Shown: positions 45,469-55,026, counted from the stretch's first letter. The stretch is 64,000 nucleotides of DNA from an uncultured bacterium (GCA_902762495.1 CACWOL010000013.1:43362-107361); one strand, 5' to 3'. Numbers and translations: made by a program. The notes: generated by a model from the letters alone, not told the origin.

Positions 45469-46839
45469 TCAGCCTCTGCGGGAACGGAGACGTCCGCGCT
45501 GGAGGAAGCCCTCGTAGTTTTTCATCACCAGGAGCGATTCCATCTGGGAGAGCGTGTCAATGGTCACACCGACAATGATCAGCAGACTGGTGCCGCCGAA
45601 GAACGACGCCACGGCGTACGGAATCTTCAGCCACATCGTGAGGAGCATCGGGAAGACCGAGAGGCCGCACAGGAAGATCGCGCCGGCGAACGTGATGACG
45701 GTCATCAGGTCGTCGAGGTAATCGCAAGTGGGCTTGCCGGGCCGGATGCCGGGCACGTAGGCGCCTTCCTTCTTCAGGTTGTCGGCGATCTGCACCGGGT
45801 TGAACATGTTCGAGACCCAGAAGTAGGAGAACGCGAGGATCAGCGCGCCGTACATCAGCATATAGGAATAGGATCCATGGTTGAAGTACTGCTGGAGCGC
45901 GGCGACCTTTGCGCTCGGGATGAGCCGCAGAAGCATCGGCGGGAACATCAGGATCGCGCCGGCGAAGATGATGGGCATGACGCCGGGGAAGTTGACTTTG
46001 AGCGGCATGTAGGTGCTGCCGCCCGCGACCTTGTTTCCGACGGTCTTGCGCGCCATCTGGATCGGCACCTTGCGGACACCCTGGCAGAGGATGATCGTGA
46101 GGGCGGTCACAACGGCAAAGATGATGATCAGGATGAGCACGTGCGGGAGACGGAAACGGGCATCGCCCGAACCGCCGCTCTGGTACATGTCGTACAGCTG
46201 GGCGATCGCCTTCGGAAGACGGTCGATGATGCCGATCGTAATGATGATCGACACGCCGTTTCCAATGCCTTTGTCCGTGATCTTTTCACCGAGCCACATC
46301 AGGATCATCGTACCGCAGGTCAGGATGATGACCGAGAAGAACACGAACGCGGAGACGTTGCCGCTGACGAGCGGCTGTCCGGGGAGCGCCGAGGGCAGGC
46401 CGAGGCGTTCCGGGTGCGTCATGGCGATCGCGGTCATCGCGCCCTGGATGAGGCAGATGACGATCGTGAGGTAGCGGGTGTACTGGTTGATCTTGTTCAT
46501 CCCGGCCTCGCCTTCACGCTTGAGGCGTTCGAGCGAGGGAAGGACGGGTACCAGGAGCTGCATGATGATGGAGGCGGAGATGTAGGGCATGATGCCGAGC
46601 GCTCCGACGGCGAACTGCTGGAGAGCGCCGCCGCTGAAGAGGTCGATCATGCCCAGGAAGCCGCCCGCACCTGCCGTATCCTGGGAGAGCTTGTCGAAAT
46701 AAGCCTTGAGGTTACTCGTGTTGACTCCGGGACACGGGATGTTGGCCGCGATCCGGCAGACAATGATGACCGCTGCGGAAAAAAGGATCTTGTTGCGGAG
46801 ATCCTTGATCTTGAAAGCGTTGATGAATGCTTTGAACAT
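45469..46839 (-). CDS. secY: Preprotein translocase subunit SecY
   Basis: A 456-residue inner-membrane channel with ten membrane helices that passes proteins across or into the membrane. The plug-region ALGIMPYISASIIMQLL and the cytosolic loop KKEGAYVPGIRPGKPTCDYLDD are diagnostic. It is the last gene of the ribosomal operon; adk, map, infA and rpsM do not follow. Confidence 0.97.
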   Translation of the reverse strand: MFKAFINAFKIKDLRNKILFSAAVIIVCRIAANIPCPGVNTSNLKAYFDKLSQDTAGAGGFLGMIDLFSGGALQQFAVGALGIMPYISASIIMQLLVPVLPSLERLKREGEAGMNKINQYTRYLTIVICLIQGAMTAIAMTHPERLGLPSALPGQPLVSGNVSAFVFFSVIILTCGTMILMWLGEKITDKGIGNGVSIIITIGIIDRLPKAIAQLYDMYQSGGSGDARFRLPHVLILIIIFAVVTALTIILCQGVRKVPIQMARKTVGNKVAGGSTYMPLKVNFPGVMPIIFAGAILMFPPMLLRLIPSAKVAALQQYFNHGSYSYMLMYGALILAFSYFWVSNMFNPVQIADNLKKEGAYVPGIRPGKPTCDYLDDLMTVITFAGAIFLCGLSVFPMLLTMWLKIPYAVASFFGGTSLLIIVGVTIDTLSQMESLLVMKNYEGFLQRGRLRSRRG

Positions 46840-46873
46840 GTTGCCTCAATTTCCGGCGGGAACGCCGCAAGGG

Positions 46874-47323
46874 TTATTCGATGACTTCGACGGAGCCGCC
46901 GGCGGCTTCGATCTTGGCCTTGGCGGAGGCGGAGAACTTCTGCGCCTTGACCTTGAGGGCCTTGCTGACGTCGCCGGTGCCGAGAACCTTCAGCGGAGCC
47001 TTGTTCTTGGCGACGAGACCGGCCTTGAGGAGGACCTCTTCGTTGATCTCGGTACCCGCTTCGAACACTTCGTTGAGGGTGCCGACGTTGACGACGTTGA
47101 AGACTTCCTTCACGCCGTGCATCTTGAAGCCGCGCTTCGGGATGCGGCGGAAGCTCGGGGTCTGACCGCCTTCAAAGTGATGACGGATGGCGGCGCCGCT
47201 GCGCGAACGCTGGCCTTTTTCACCGCGGCCGCAGGTTCCGCCCCAGCCGGAGCCGTCGCCGCGACCGACTCTGTGTCTGTTCTTGCAGGAGCCGGGAGTC
47301 GTTTCGAGACTATGCAGATTCAT
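46874..47323 (-). CDS. rplO: 50S ribosomal protein L15
   Basis: A 149-residue L15. The N-terminal SLETTPGSCKNRHRVGRGDGSG and GRGEKGQRSRSG segments and FEGGQTPSFRRIPKRGF are diagnostic. It follows rpsE directly at 15 nt; rpmD (L30) that usually lies between them is missing. Confidence 0.96.
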   Translation of the reverse strand: MNLHSLETTPGSCKNRHRVGRGDGSGWGGTCGRGEKGQRSRSGAAIRHHFEGGQTPSFRRIPKRGFKMHGVKEVFNVVNVGTLNEVFEAGTEINEEVLLKAGLVAKNKAPLKVLGTGDVSKALKVKAQKFSASAKAKIEAAGGSVEVIE

Positions 47324-47338
47324 GATGAACTCCTTCTC

Positions 47339-47851
47339 TTATTTCTTGCCGAGTTTCTCAAGGACCTGGTCCTTGGTCTTCAGCAGCTCAATGGCGCGGA
47401 ACGTCGCCTTGACGACGTTGGCCGGGTTGCTGGAACCGAGGGACTTGGCGAGGACGTCGACGACGCCGCCGAGGTTGAGGACGGGGCGCATGGCGCCGCC
47501 GGCGATCAAACCGGTACCGGGGGAGGCCGGACGCAGGAGGACCTTGGAGCCGCGGAATTTGGCGGTCACGGTGTGGGGGATGGTGTGCCCGGAGAGGGGC
47601 ATGACGACCATGTTCTTGCGGGCAGCTTCGCCGCCCTTGCGGATGGCGTCGGAGACTTCGTTGGCCTTGCCGTAGCCGAAGCCGACTTTGCCTTTGTGGT
47701 CGCCGACGACGACGAGCGCGCCGAAGGAGAAGTTACGGCCGCCTTTGACGACCTTGGAGCAGCGGTTGATGCTGATGACGACTTCTTCAGTGTCGGACTG
47801 CTCGCGTTCCTCTTTGGCCGGAGCGTCTTTTCTGGATTTGTCAAAACTCAT
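47339..47851 (-). CDS. rpsE: 30S ribosomal protein S5
   Basis: A 170-residue S5. [35 protein letters not shown] and the late [15 protein letters not shown] region identify it. Slightly extended N-terminus, highly charged. Confidence 0.97.
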   Translation of the reverse strand: MSFDKSRKDAPAKEEREQSDTEEVVISINRCSKVVKGGRNFSFGALVVVGDHKGKVGFGYGKANEVSDAIRKGGEAARKNMVVMPLSGHTIPHTVTAKFRGSKVLLRPASPGTGLIAGGAMRPVLNLGGVVDVLAKSLGSSNPANVVKATFRAIELLKTKDQVLEKLGKK

Positions 47852-47865
47852 AGTGTTGATACCTC

Positions 47866-48225
47866 TTAGAATTGGAGGCCGGCCTTGCGGGCGGCGTCGG
47901 CAAGAGCTTTGATTCTGCCGTGATACTGGAATCCGCTGCGGTCGAAGACGACCTTGGAGACGCCTGCGGCGATGGCCTTTTCAGCGGCGAGCTTGCCGAG
48001 AGCGGCGGCGGCTTCGACGTTGCGCTTGAGGTTCAGGGCCTTGAACTCGGGAGAGAGCGTGGAGCTGGAGGCAAGCGTGACGCCGGCATCGTCGTCGATG
48101 AACTGGCAGTACATGTTGTTCGCAGTGAGACTGACGCAGAAGCGGGGGACGGAGGCCGTCCCGGCGACTTTTTTGCGGAGACGCACATGGCGAAGCTGTC
48201 TTCTGACTTGGGAATTGCGAGTCAT
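47866..48225 (-). CDS. rplR: 50S ribosomal protein L18
   Basis: A 119-residue L18. ATG at 48225 is chosen because AAGGA lies just before it; an upstream in-frame ATG at 48243 lies next to the rplF stop. [15 protein letters not shown] and [22 protein letters not shown] are typical 5S-rRNA-binding segments. Confidence 0.95.
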   Translation of the reverse strand: MTRNSQVRRQLRHVRLRKKVAGTASVPRFCVSLTANNMYCQFIDDDAGVTLASSSTLSPEFKALNLKRNVEAAAALGKLAAEKAIAAGVSKVVFDRSGFQYHGRIKALADAARKAGLQF

Positions 48226-48246
48226 TCTTTTAATTCCTTTCACCCG

Positions 48247-48783
48247 TTATGCGTTCTTCTTGCCGGGCTTGATCGTGACCTGTTCGTCCGAATAACGGAC
48301 ACCCTTGCCCTTGTAGGGTTCGGGCTTGCGGAAGGCGCGGATCGTGGAGGCGACGGCGCCGACGAGCTGCTTGTCGTATCCCTCGATGGAGATCTTGTAG
48401 CCGTCGGTGACGGTGAGCTTGATGCCTTCGGGCACGATGTAGTTGATGTCGTGGGAGAAGCCGAGCTTGAGCGTGAGCTTGTTGCCGGCGAGGTCGGCAC
48501 GGAAGCCGACGCCGACGATCTCGAGGCCCTTGGAGTAGCCCTTGGACACGCCGATGACGGCGTTGTTGATGAGGGCGCGGTTCAGGCCGTGCATCGCTTT
48601 CGCGTTGTCGAGGTCGGTGTCGCGGCTCAGGACGATCTGGTCGCCTTCGACCTTGACCGTGATGTGCTTCTGGGTGGGGATGGTGAGCGTACCGAGCTTA
48701 CCGGTGATAACGGTCGCGCCGTCTTCGACTTTGGCGGTGACGCCAGCGGGGATGGCAACCGGTTTTTTACCAATACGAGACAT
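48247..48783 (-). CDS. rplF: 50S ribosomal protein L6
   Basis: A 178-residue L6. SRIGKKPVAIPAGVTAKVED at the start and EPYKGKGVRYSDEQV near the end, typical of the C-terminal rRNA-binding domain. Confidence 0.97.
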   Translation of the reverse strand: MSRIGKKPVAIPAGVTAKVEDGATVITGKLGTLTIPTQKHITVKVEGDQIVLSRDTDLDNAKAMHGLNRALINNAVIGVSKGYSKGLEIVGVGFRADLAGNKLTLKLGFSHDINYIVPEGIKLTVTDGYKISIEGYDKQLVGAVASTIRAFRKPEPYKGKGVRYSDEQVTIKPGKKNA

Positions 48784-48798
48784 GATGACTCCTTGAAG

Positions 48799-49191
48799 TT
48801 ACCAGACGTAGCAGAGGATCTCTCCGCCCACGTTTTGTTTCTCGGCGTCTTTGCCGCTCAGTACACCTCTCGACGTGGAGAGGATGGCGATACCCATTCC
48901 GTCCTTGACCTTCGGAATGTTCTGGCTGCCGCAGTACAGTCTGCACGACGGCTTGGAAACACGCTGGAGGTTTTCGATGACGGGCTGGCGTTTGAAGTAT
49001 TTCATGGTGATCTTCAGAACCTTCTTCGTTTCACCCTCGACGACATAGTCGGCGATGTAGCCTTCCTGCTTGAGGACTTCCGCGATGGCGGTCTTCATGA
49101 TGGAAGAAGGCATGGAAACGACCTTCTGCATGGACATGCAGCCGTTGCGAAGGCGCGTCAGCATATCTGAAATCGGATCCTGCATACTCAT
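48799..49191 (-). CDS. rpsH: 30S ribosomal protein S8
   Basis: A 130-residue S8. DPISDMLTRLRNGCM at the start and STSRGVLSGKDAEKQNVGGEILCYVW at the end, with the rRNA-contacting STSRG. AAGGA supports the first of two nearby ATGs. Confidence 0.97.
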   Translation of the reverse strand: MSMQDPISDMLTRLRNGCMSMQKVVSMPSSIMKTAIAEVLKQEGYIADYVVEGETKKVLKITMKYFKRQPVIENLQRVSKPSCRLYCGSQNIPKVKDGMGIAILSTSRGVLSGKDAEKQNVGGEILCYVW

Positions 49192-49209
49192 TGTATGGAT
49201 TCCTTTCTG

Positions 49210-49395
49210 TTACCAACTGGCCTTAATCACGCCCGGGATCTGGCCCGTGGAGGCCATTTCGCGGAAGCAGATACGGCAGAGTTTAAATTTGCGGATGACG
49301 GCGCGGGGACGACCGCAGGCGGCGCAACGCGTGTAGCTACGGACTTTGAACTTCCCGCCGCGTTTCTGTTTCGCAATCAGACTTTTCTTAGCCAT
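49210..49395 (-). CDS. rpsN: 30S ribosomal protein S14, zinc-binding (type Z)
   Basis: A 61-residue S14 with the CAAC...CRIC four-cysteine zinc ribbon (residues about 24-43). The zinc-free form is near 100 residues. Typical [21 protein letters not shown] core. Confidence 0.97.
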   Translation of the reverse strand: MAKKSLIAKQKRGGKFKVRSYTRCAACGRPRAVIRKFKLCRICFREMASTGQIPGVIKASW

Positions 49396-49409
49396 TTCTT
49401 AACGTCTCC

Positions 49410-49946
49410 TTACTTGGCGAACGGGAAATCCAGCATGGTGAGAAGTTCCTTCGCCGCGGCGTCGGTCTTCGCGCTGGTCACGATCGTGATGTTCATTCCG
49501 AGCGGATATTTGATCTTGTCGAGGTCGATTTCGGTGAAGATCGAAACATCCGGGATGCCGAGGTTGTAGTTTCCGACGTGGTCGAAACCCTTCTTCGGAG
49601 CGCCGCGGAAGTCGCGGACACGCGGGAAGGCGTTGTGGACCAGACGGTCGAGGAACTGGTACATGCGGTCGCCGCGGAGGGTGACCATGAGACCGACGGA
49701 CATGCCGGCGCGAAGTTTGAAGTTCGCGATGTTCTTTCTGGACTTGCAGACGACGGGGGCCTGGCCGGCGATGGCGGAGAGGTGGGTGCGGGCTTCGGAG
49801 AAGGCGTCCTTTTCCATCTTGGTGCCGATACCGGTGCTGATGACGATCTTCTTCAGCTTCGGAATCTCCATGACGTTCTTGAGGCCGAGCTTTTCCTGAA
49901 GAGCGGGACGGACCTGCTCATTGTAGTATTTTCTCATATCGGGCAT
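49410..49946 (-). CDS. rplE: 50S ribosomal protein L5
   Basis: A 178-residue L5. [14 protein letters not shown] near residue 30, [25 protein letters not shown] and the late [18 protein letters not shown] identify it. Confidence 0.97.
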   Translation of the reverse strand: MPDMRKYYNEQVRPALQEKLGLKNVMEIPKLKKIVISTGIGTKMEKDAFSEARTHLSAIAGQAPVVCKSRKNIANFKLRAGMSVGLMVTLRGDRMYQFLDRLVHNAFPRVRDFRGAPKKGFDHVGNYNLGIPDVSIFTEIDLDKIKYPLGMNITIVTSAKTDAAAKELLTMLDFPFAK

Positions 49947-49962
49947 TGTTCAGTTCCTCCAC

Positions 49963-50271
49963 TCACTCGGCCTTCTTCGCGCCTTCGTCGGCGGAAGCGA
50001 TCTTCTTGACGTTGGAGACGTGCACGGAGACGGCGCGGTCGGCGAGGCCGCCGTTCGGATTCGCGGCGCTCTTGCGGACGGTGCGTTTCTTCGTGATGCG
50101 TTCACGGTCGCGGTCGGTGGGATTCTCGATTTCGAGGACGACGCGGTCTTTCTTCTTCAGGATGGCCACGACCTTGGCGGTTTTGTTCTTCCAGCCGCCG
50201 CTGATGACCTGGACCTTGTCGTTCTTCTTGACGTGGTAGTGCTTCTGGCACTTGTTGAGTTCGTTATTCAT
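49963..50271 (-). CDS. rplX: 50S ribosomal protein L24
   Basis: A 102-residue L24. The KOW motif region [20 protein letters not shown] lies near residue 15. Its ATG shares one base with the rplN stop (TGATG). Confidence 0.95.
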   Translation of the reverse strand: MNNELNKCQKHYHVKKNDKVQVISGGWKNKTAKVVAILKKKDRVVLEIENPTDRDRERITKKRTVRKSAANPNGGLADRAVSVHVSNVKKIASADEGAKKAE

Positions 50272-50636
50272 CAGAGGACCTCCGGCGCCAGGGAAATGAT
50301 TTTCATGAAGTTCTTGTCGCGAAGTTCACGGGCGACCGGTCCGAAAATACGGGTGCCTTTCGGATTCTTCTGGTCGTCGATGATCACGGCGGCGTTCTTG
50401 TCGAAGCGCAGGTAGGATCCGTCGGAACGGCGGATGCGGGCAGCGGTGCGGACGACGACGGCCTTGACGACGTCGCCTTTCTTCACGGTGCCGCCGGGGA
50501 TGGCTTCCTTGACCGTGGCGGTGAAGATATCGCCGATGGAGGCGATGGTCTTGCGCTGGCCGAGGACGGTGATGAGCACGATGCGCTTGGCGCCGGAATT
50601 GTCGGCGACTTCAAAACTGGATTGCATCTGAACCAT
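50271..50636 (-). CDS. rplN: 50S ribosomal protein L14
   Basis: A 121-residue L14. [19 protein letters not shown] at the start and [21 protein letters not shown] near the end are diagnostic. Confidence 0.97.
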   Translation of the reverse strand: MVQMQSSFEVADNSGAKRIVLITVLGQRKTIASIGDIFTATVKEAIPGGTVKKGDVVKAVVVRTAARIRRSDGSYLRFDKNAAVIIDDQKNPKGTRIFGPVARELRDKNFMKIISLAPEVL

Positions 50637-50651
50637 AGTTCAAGTCTCCTC

Positions 50652-50945
50652 TTATTCGCTGCGGCTGATGATTTTGACCAGGCGCCAGTGCTTGGTCTTG
50701 CTCAGGGGGCGGGTCTCCGCGATCATGACCTGATCGCCGACCTTCGCTTCGTTGTTCTCGTCGTGAGCCGCATAGCGGACGTGGCTCTTGACGACCTTCT
50801 TGTACCGGGGATGCGCGGAACGCGTCACGATCTCAACGACGATCGTCTTGTTCTGGGCGTCGCTGATGACGTTTCCGACGCGCGTTTTCCGGTGGCCGCG
50901 CACGACGGCTGCGGCAGCGGTATCAGTCTTAATGGTTTCGTCCAT
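50652..50945 (-). CDS. rpsQ: 30S ribosomal protein S17
   Basis: A 97-residue S17. GNVISDAQNKTIVVEIVT and IAETRPLSKTKHWRLVKII are typical. It has a roughly 15-residue acidic/Ala-rich N-terminal extension. Confidence 0.95.
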   Translation of the reverse strand: MDETIKTDTAAAAVVRGHRKTRVGNVISDAQNKTIVVEIVTRSAHPRYKKVVKSHVRYAAHDENNEAKVGDQVMIAETRPLSKTKHWRLVKIISRSE

Positions 50946-50957
50946 TTCAGGTATTCC

Positions 50958-51179
50958 TTATTTGCCGGCCGAAGCGCGTTTGTTGAGTTCGGTCATCACC
51001 CGGGCGAGATTGCGGCGGGCGGTGCGGATTTTGGCCGGGCTTTCGAGCTGACCGGATTTGGCCTGGGCGCGGAGGAGGAACTTTTCCTTGCGGAGAGCGC
51101 CGTCGCGAGCGACGAGCTCGTCCTGCGGAAGTTCGCGGATCTGCTGCATGGCCTTGTTGACAGATTTTTTGTTTTTCAT
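50958..51179 (-). CDS. rpmC: 50S ribosomal protein L29
   Basis: A 73-residue L29, helical. QQIRELPQDELVARDGALRKEKF and the late TARRNLARVMTELNKR match the family. Confidence 0.93.
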   Translation of the reverse strand: MKNKKSVNKAMQQIRELPQDELVARDGALRKEKFLLRAQAKSGQLESPAKIRTARRNLARVMTELNKRASAGK

Positions 51180-51197
51180 GACAGGTCCTTCCTCACA

Positions 51198-51617
51198 TTA
51201 GACAGCCGGGATCCGGGAGACGAAGCGGCAGCGGATCGGGAGCTTGGAAGCGGCGAGGCTCATGGCCTCCTTCGCGAGGGTCTCGGAGCAGCCGGAGATT
51301 TCGAAGAGCATGCGGCCGGGCTGAACCGGGGCGACCCAGTATTCGACGTTGCCTTTGCCCTTGCCCATACGGACTTCCAGGGGCTTCTTCGTGCAGGGCT
51401 TGTACGGGAACAGGCGAATCCACACCTGACCGCGGCGTTTCATATGGCGGGTGATCGCGACACGGGCGGCTTCGATCTGGGCGGCGGTCAGGAAACCGCG
51501 CTCAAACGTCTGCAATCCGAAATCGCCGAAATCCAGTTTGTTGCAGCGTTGGGACAGCCCGGCGTTATTACCGCGCTGCACCTTTCTGTGCTTTACTCTT
51601 TTTGGCATTAACGGCAT
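51198..51617 (-). CDS. rplP: 50S ribosomal protein L16
   Basis: A 139-residue L16. [12 protein letters not shown] and [22 protein letters not shown] are diagnostic. The first of two ATGs (51617, 51608) has GGAGG 9 nt before it, inside rpsC. The reading frame overlaps rpsC by 50 nt, longer than usual. Confidence 0.96.
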   Translation of the reverse strand: MPLMPKRVKHRKVQRGNNAGLSQRCNKLDFGDFGLQTFERGFLTAAQIEAARVAITRHMKRRGQVWIRLFPYKPCTKKPLEVRMGKGKGNVEYWVAPVQPGRMLFEISGCSETLAKEAMSLAASKLPIRCRFVSRIPAV

Positions 51618-52269
51618 TTTGCATTTCCTCCGTGAGTTCCTTGTGGCAGATCCAAACCTTCACGCCGATTTTGCCTGCGGTCGTGTTGGCCTCGGTGAAT
51701 CCGTAATCGATGAAAGCCTTCAGGGTCTGAAGCGGCGTGCGCCCTTCCTTGTAGGTTTCGGTGCGGGCCAGTTCTGCGGCGCCGAGTCGGCCGGAGCACT
51801 GGATTTTGACGCCTTCGGCGCCGAGTTCCATGGCGGTCTGGATGGCCTTCTTCATGGCACGGCGGAAACCGATGCGGCGTTCGAGCTGGGCAGCCACGTT
51901 TTCAGCGACGAGCTGAGCGTTGGTCTCGGGCTGCTTGACCTCGATGACGTCGACGATGAGCTCCTGCCCCTTGTCGAGCAGCTTGCTCACTTCGTCACGC
52001 AGTCTGTCGATCTCGGCGTCCTTGCCGCCCTTCTTGCCCAGGAGCACGCCCGGACGGGCAGCGAAGATGGTGGTGCGAACGCGGTTGAAATAGCGTTCGA
52101 TCAGGATGTTGGAGATCGCAGCCTGATTGTAGTTCTTCTTGATGTAGGTGCGGACCTTGCGGTCTTCGTGGAGCCACGTCCCGAAGTTGTCCTTGCGGGC
52201 GAACCAACGGGAGCACCAGTTCTTGTTCAGGGCAAGTCTGAGCCCGATCGGATTAATTTTTTGTCCCAC
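51568..52269 (-). CDS. rpsC: 30S ribosomal protein S3
   Basis: A 233-residue S3. [22 protein letters not shown], the KH domain ([18 protein letters not shown]) and [17 protein letters not shown] are all present. The C-terminal Lys-rich tail runs over the rplP start by 50 nt. Confidence 0.97.
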   Translation of the reverse strand: MGQKINPIGLRLALNKNWCSRWFARKDNFGTWLHEDRKVRTYIKKNYNQAAISNILIERYFNRVRTTIFAARPGVLLGKKGGKDAEIDRLRDEVSKLLDKGQELIVDVIEVKQPETNAQLVAENVAAQLERRIGFRRAMKKAIQTAMELGAEGVKIQCSGRLGAAELARTETYKEGRTPLQTLKAFIDYGFTEANTTAGKIGVKVWICHKELTEEMQNAVNAKKSKAQKGAAR

Positions 52270-52287
52270 TGTGATTTCCTTTCAATC

Positions 52288-52617
52288 TCAGTCGTCGGTA
52301 AGAACCACCGTGAAGTGGCTCATGCGTTTGCGGATTCTGCCCGCCATGCCGCGTGCCTTCGGACGGAAACGCTTCAGCATCGGACCGGGGTCCGCGACTG
52401 CGGTTTTGACCATCAGGGACGCTTCGTTCATTCCGCTTTCAGCTGCGGCCGCCTTGGCGCATTTGAGCGTCTTGGCAAACAGCTTGGCGGCTTTTCTCGG
52501 GGAAATTTCCGCAATCGCAAGCGCTTCGGCGTAGGGCTTTCCCTGGATGACCCGGGAGAAATCCATACCCTTGGACGGAGCAATGCGGACATACCTTGTT
52601 ACTGCCCGAACTTCCAT
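52288..52617 (-). CDS. rplV: 50S ribosomal protein L22
   Basis: A 109-residue L22 with VRIAPSKGMDFSRVIQGKP near the start and PKARGMAGRIRKRMSHFTVVL at the end, the part that lines the exit tunnel. It is the first gene of the operon. rpsS, rplB, rplW, rplD and rplC, usually just upstream, are replaced by a promoter region and an unrelated DUF362 gene. Confidence 0.95.
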   Translation of the reverse strand: MEVRAVTRYVRIAPSKGMDFSRVIQGKPYAEALAIAEISPRKAAKLFAKTLKCAKAAAAESGMNEASLMVKTAVADPGPMLKRFRPKARGMAGRIRKRMSHFTVVLTDD

Positions 52618-52969
52618 GTTGTTCTCGCTTTGTTGTTATGGTTTTGGGTTGAAGAAAGAGCGAATTGTATGTATTTGAGCATCCCGAACCCCGCGGCACA
52701 ATGCACCGCAAGACCCGGAACGGGTTTCCAATGGAGCTTGCCGTACGCCGCGTCTGATACCGGGCATTTTCAGCTGGGCTGAGTGTCCCCGGGCAAAGAT
52801 AGCTTAGAACAGCAAAATGGGCTGCCGCCGCGTTTTCTGCGGCAAACAGAGTTAATAATATACCTTCTCATTCCATGATTTTCCAGTCCGTTTCCAAAAA
52901 AAATGCACTTTTTTTTCGTTTTTTTTCGGTCCAGGATGAAAAAAGATGGAAAAATGTCAGATTCATCGT
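52618..52969 (-). promoter_or_regulatory. Promoter and structured leader of the rplV-secY operon
   Basis: TATATT at 52862-52857 with TGGAAA 17 nt upstream (52885-52880) makes the promoter. About 230 nt of leader follow before the rplV ATG. On the minus strand it holds GC-rich hairpins, such as GCCGC...GCGGC and ACCCG-TTC-CGGGT. No open reading frame resembling rpsS is present. It may hold a ribosomal-protein feedback site. The stretch from the promoter to the DUF362 stop (52970) shows only an AT-rich, T-run-rich sequence. Confidence 0.55.
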
Positions 52970-54184
52970 TTATTTGCTTTTCACCGATCCGCCCCCGCGG
53001 AACAGCCGGTCGACCGCTTTCACGAACCGCATCGTCCGCGTCATCCGCGGCGTGATCGCACCTTTCGGGCAGTGTTCCTGACAGCAGAAACACCGGATGC
53101 AGTGCGGAAGGTCGAAGGCAGGTTTGCCGCCGGAAAGCTTCAGGGATTTCGGCGGGCACATCTTCACGCAGACGCCGCATCCGACGCATTTCGCCGGGTC
53201 GAGTACAGGATTCACGACCATCAGTTTGTAGAGCGGCTTCTGCATCCATTTCGGGATGCCGACGCCGAGATGCATCTGCGCCATGTCCATGACGGGACGA
53301 TCCGGAAGAGCCAGCGGGGCGCAGACAGGCAGCGGATCGGGATTGTCGACCGTTTCCGGCGCGGGGAAGAGTCCGCGCGCCTTCGCGCGTTTGATGATGT
53401 GCAATGTGTCGGGATCGACGCCGAGGACCCGCGCCGCGACCGAATCAAGCGCCAGCGCGTCCGTGCCGCCCGCGACGAAATGCCGGTCCGCCGGAGTCCC
53501 CGCGCCGGGTCCGTTTCCCTCCATGCAGGTGACGGCGTCGAGCAGATTGAATGTGGGCCGGACGACGAGATAAAGGTCGAGAAGCATGTCGGCGAATTTG
53601 TCGTAGTCGCGTCCGACGGCGAGATGCCAGGCGAGCCGGTCGCCGCCGTTGACGAGCCCGAAAAGGTTTTTGACGCAGAAGGTCAATGTCATCATGCCGT
53701 GCGTCTTGGCTTTGGCCAGGTCGGCGACGAAATCGTATTCGCGGAACTCATTGGCGATCTCAAGATTGCGGAAAAAAACGGCGTCGAGCGGGGGCTGTTT
53801 GATGTAGTTTTTGAAATTGGCGGACGCGACGCCGAGCGATTTCAGTTCGTCGGCGATGCCCATGGCACGGAGAATCTGCGGCGTGGTCTGCACGGCGGGA
53901 TTCTCCAAGATGGCAACGCGCGACGCCCCGGCGTCCAGAAAGACTTTCGCCGTCTCGACGATGAACCGCGGATTCACGGCCTGCGGATCGTTGTCCCTGC
54001 GCCACGCCAGCAGATTGGGTTTCAGCATCACGGATTTGCCGGAAATGCCGCCCGCAGCCTCAATCTGAGGTCGCAGGACGTGTTCGAGCGCCGGACGCAG
54101 AACCTGCGGCGTGTAGTCGGCGCAGGGAGCGAACGCCAGACGGATCGTTTTCTTCTGTTCGGGCGTCACTTGCTCTTCAGCCAT
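52970..54184 (-). CDS. DUF362-family protein with two [4Fe-4S] clusters
   Basis: A 404-residue protein. The DUF362 domain covers residues about 10-310 (VMLKPNLLAW, ALDSVAARVLGVDP). Two ferredoxin motifs follow: CVGCGVCVKMCPP and CIRCFCCQEHCPKG, at about residues 335-380. Such proteins are linked to anaerobic redox metabolism, but no activity is established. The ATG at 54184 overlaps the ThuA-like gene by 19 nt; the upstream part of the frame inside that gene is not used. It forms an operon with the ThuA-like gene. Confidence 0.85.
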   Translation of the reverse strand: MAEEQVTPEQKKTIRLAFAPCADYTPQVLRPALEHVLRPQIEAAGGISGKSVMLKPNLLAWRRDNDPQAVNPRFIVETAKVFLDAGASRVAILENPAVQTTPQILRAMGIADELKSLGVASANFKNYIKQPPLDAVFFRNLEIANEFREYDFVADLAKAKTHGMMTLTFCVKNLFGLVNGGDRLAWHLAVGRDYDKFADMLLDLYLVVRPTFNLLDAVTCMEGNGPGAGTPADRHFVAGGTDALALDSVAARVLGVDPDTLHIIKRAKARGLFPAPETVDNPDPLPVCAPLALPDRPVMDMAQMHLGVGIPKWMQKPLYKLMVVNPVLDPAKCVGCGVCVKMCPPKSLKLSGGKPAFDLPHCIRCFCCQEHCPKGAITPRMTRTMRFVKAVDRLFRGGGSVKSK

Positions 54185-54828
54185 TGGATCAGCTCCGCGA
54201 CGTCTGCGATGAGGTCGGGATTCTGCGTGCATTCGGGTTTATGGCCGGGGATGAACGCGGCAATGCGGCCGCCCCACGGAGTAGCCGCCAGATACGCCTG
54301 CGGATACGTGCGTCCGTTTATGGTCGTCTCCATGAGGACCGTGACAGGGGAGACCTGTTCGAGGTCGATGTACACCTCGTCGGTCGGGAGTTCGATGCGG
54401 CGGAGACGCGATGCTAGCGGATGGCGCACTTTGGCGACCTCGACCGTGCAGGGGACGACCGGATGCGTGGAGGGCGCGATTCCGTCCGGGTCTTCCGGGC
54501 GCACCCAGCGGAGCCCGACCATGCCGCGCCACCAGTCCCAGCCCCAGAACGCCGCGCTGGATCCGTGAAGCAGCAGCAGATCGCCGCCGCGTTCGCAGTA
54601 GGCGCGGACAGCTTTTTCTGCGCCGGGACCCGGCATCGGCTGGCCGCAGGTACCCGCGATCATGTGGAGCACGAGCAGCTCACAATCTTTTCCCCAGTCG
54701 CCGGATTCGAGCAGGGACCAATCGTTTTCCGTGAACACCGTTTCTTTGCGGAAATCCTCCGGCAAAAGTTCGAAAATGTGTCTGCCGGGGTTCACACTGT
54801 AATGGTCGTCGGTGAAAAAGTAGTTCAC
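54166..54828 (-). CDS. ThuA-like domain protein
   Basis: A 220-residue protein of the ThuA/glutamine-amidotransferase-like fold (trehalose utilization family). YFFTDDHYSVNPGRH at the start, GGDLLLLHGSSAAFWGWDWWRGMVG in the middle, and HPLASRL...YIDLEQVSPVTVLMET later are the family pattern. The start is GTG at 54828, with AAGGAGG 6 nt before it. No catalytic cysteine of amidotransferases is seen. Likely a role in sugar oxidation or related catabolism; not proven. Confidence 0.78.
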   Translation of the reverse strand: MNYFFTDDHYSVNPGRHIFELLPEDFRKETVFTENDWSLLESGDWGKDCELLVLHMIAGTCGQPMPGPGAEKAVRAYCERGGDLLLLHGSSAAFWGWDWWRGMVGLRWVRPEDPDGIAPSTHPVVPCTVEVAKVRHPLASRLRRIELPTDEVYIDLEQVSPVTVLMETTINGRTYPQAYLAATPWGGRIAAFIPGHKPECTQNPDLIADVAELIQWLKSK

Positions 54829-54919
54829 GGGTGCCTCCTTGGGTTGATGCTGGGCGGGGGAATGCGATTGTATCAGTTCAATAATATAGCATCTCTCCGG
54901 GAGAAAATCAAAATGATGC

Positions 54920-54948
54920 TTGAAAAAACCAGGGCGCGCGTGTATTGT
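54920..54948 (+). promoter_or_regulatory. Predicted promoter for the sugar salvage operon
   Basis: TTGAAA (54920-54925), 17 nt, TATTGT (54943-54948), about 80 nt before the start at 55027. Confidence 0.55.
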
Positions 54949-55026
54949 ATTTTTTGATAATGTTACGAAGGCGGAACGGCTTCAATTCGATCCGGCGTCC
55001 GCATGTTTTTGTTGAATGAGGTCATC

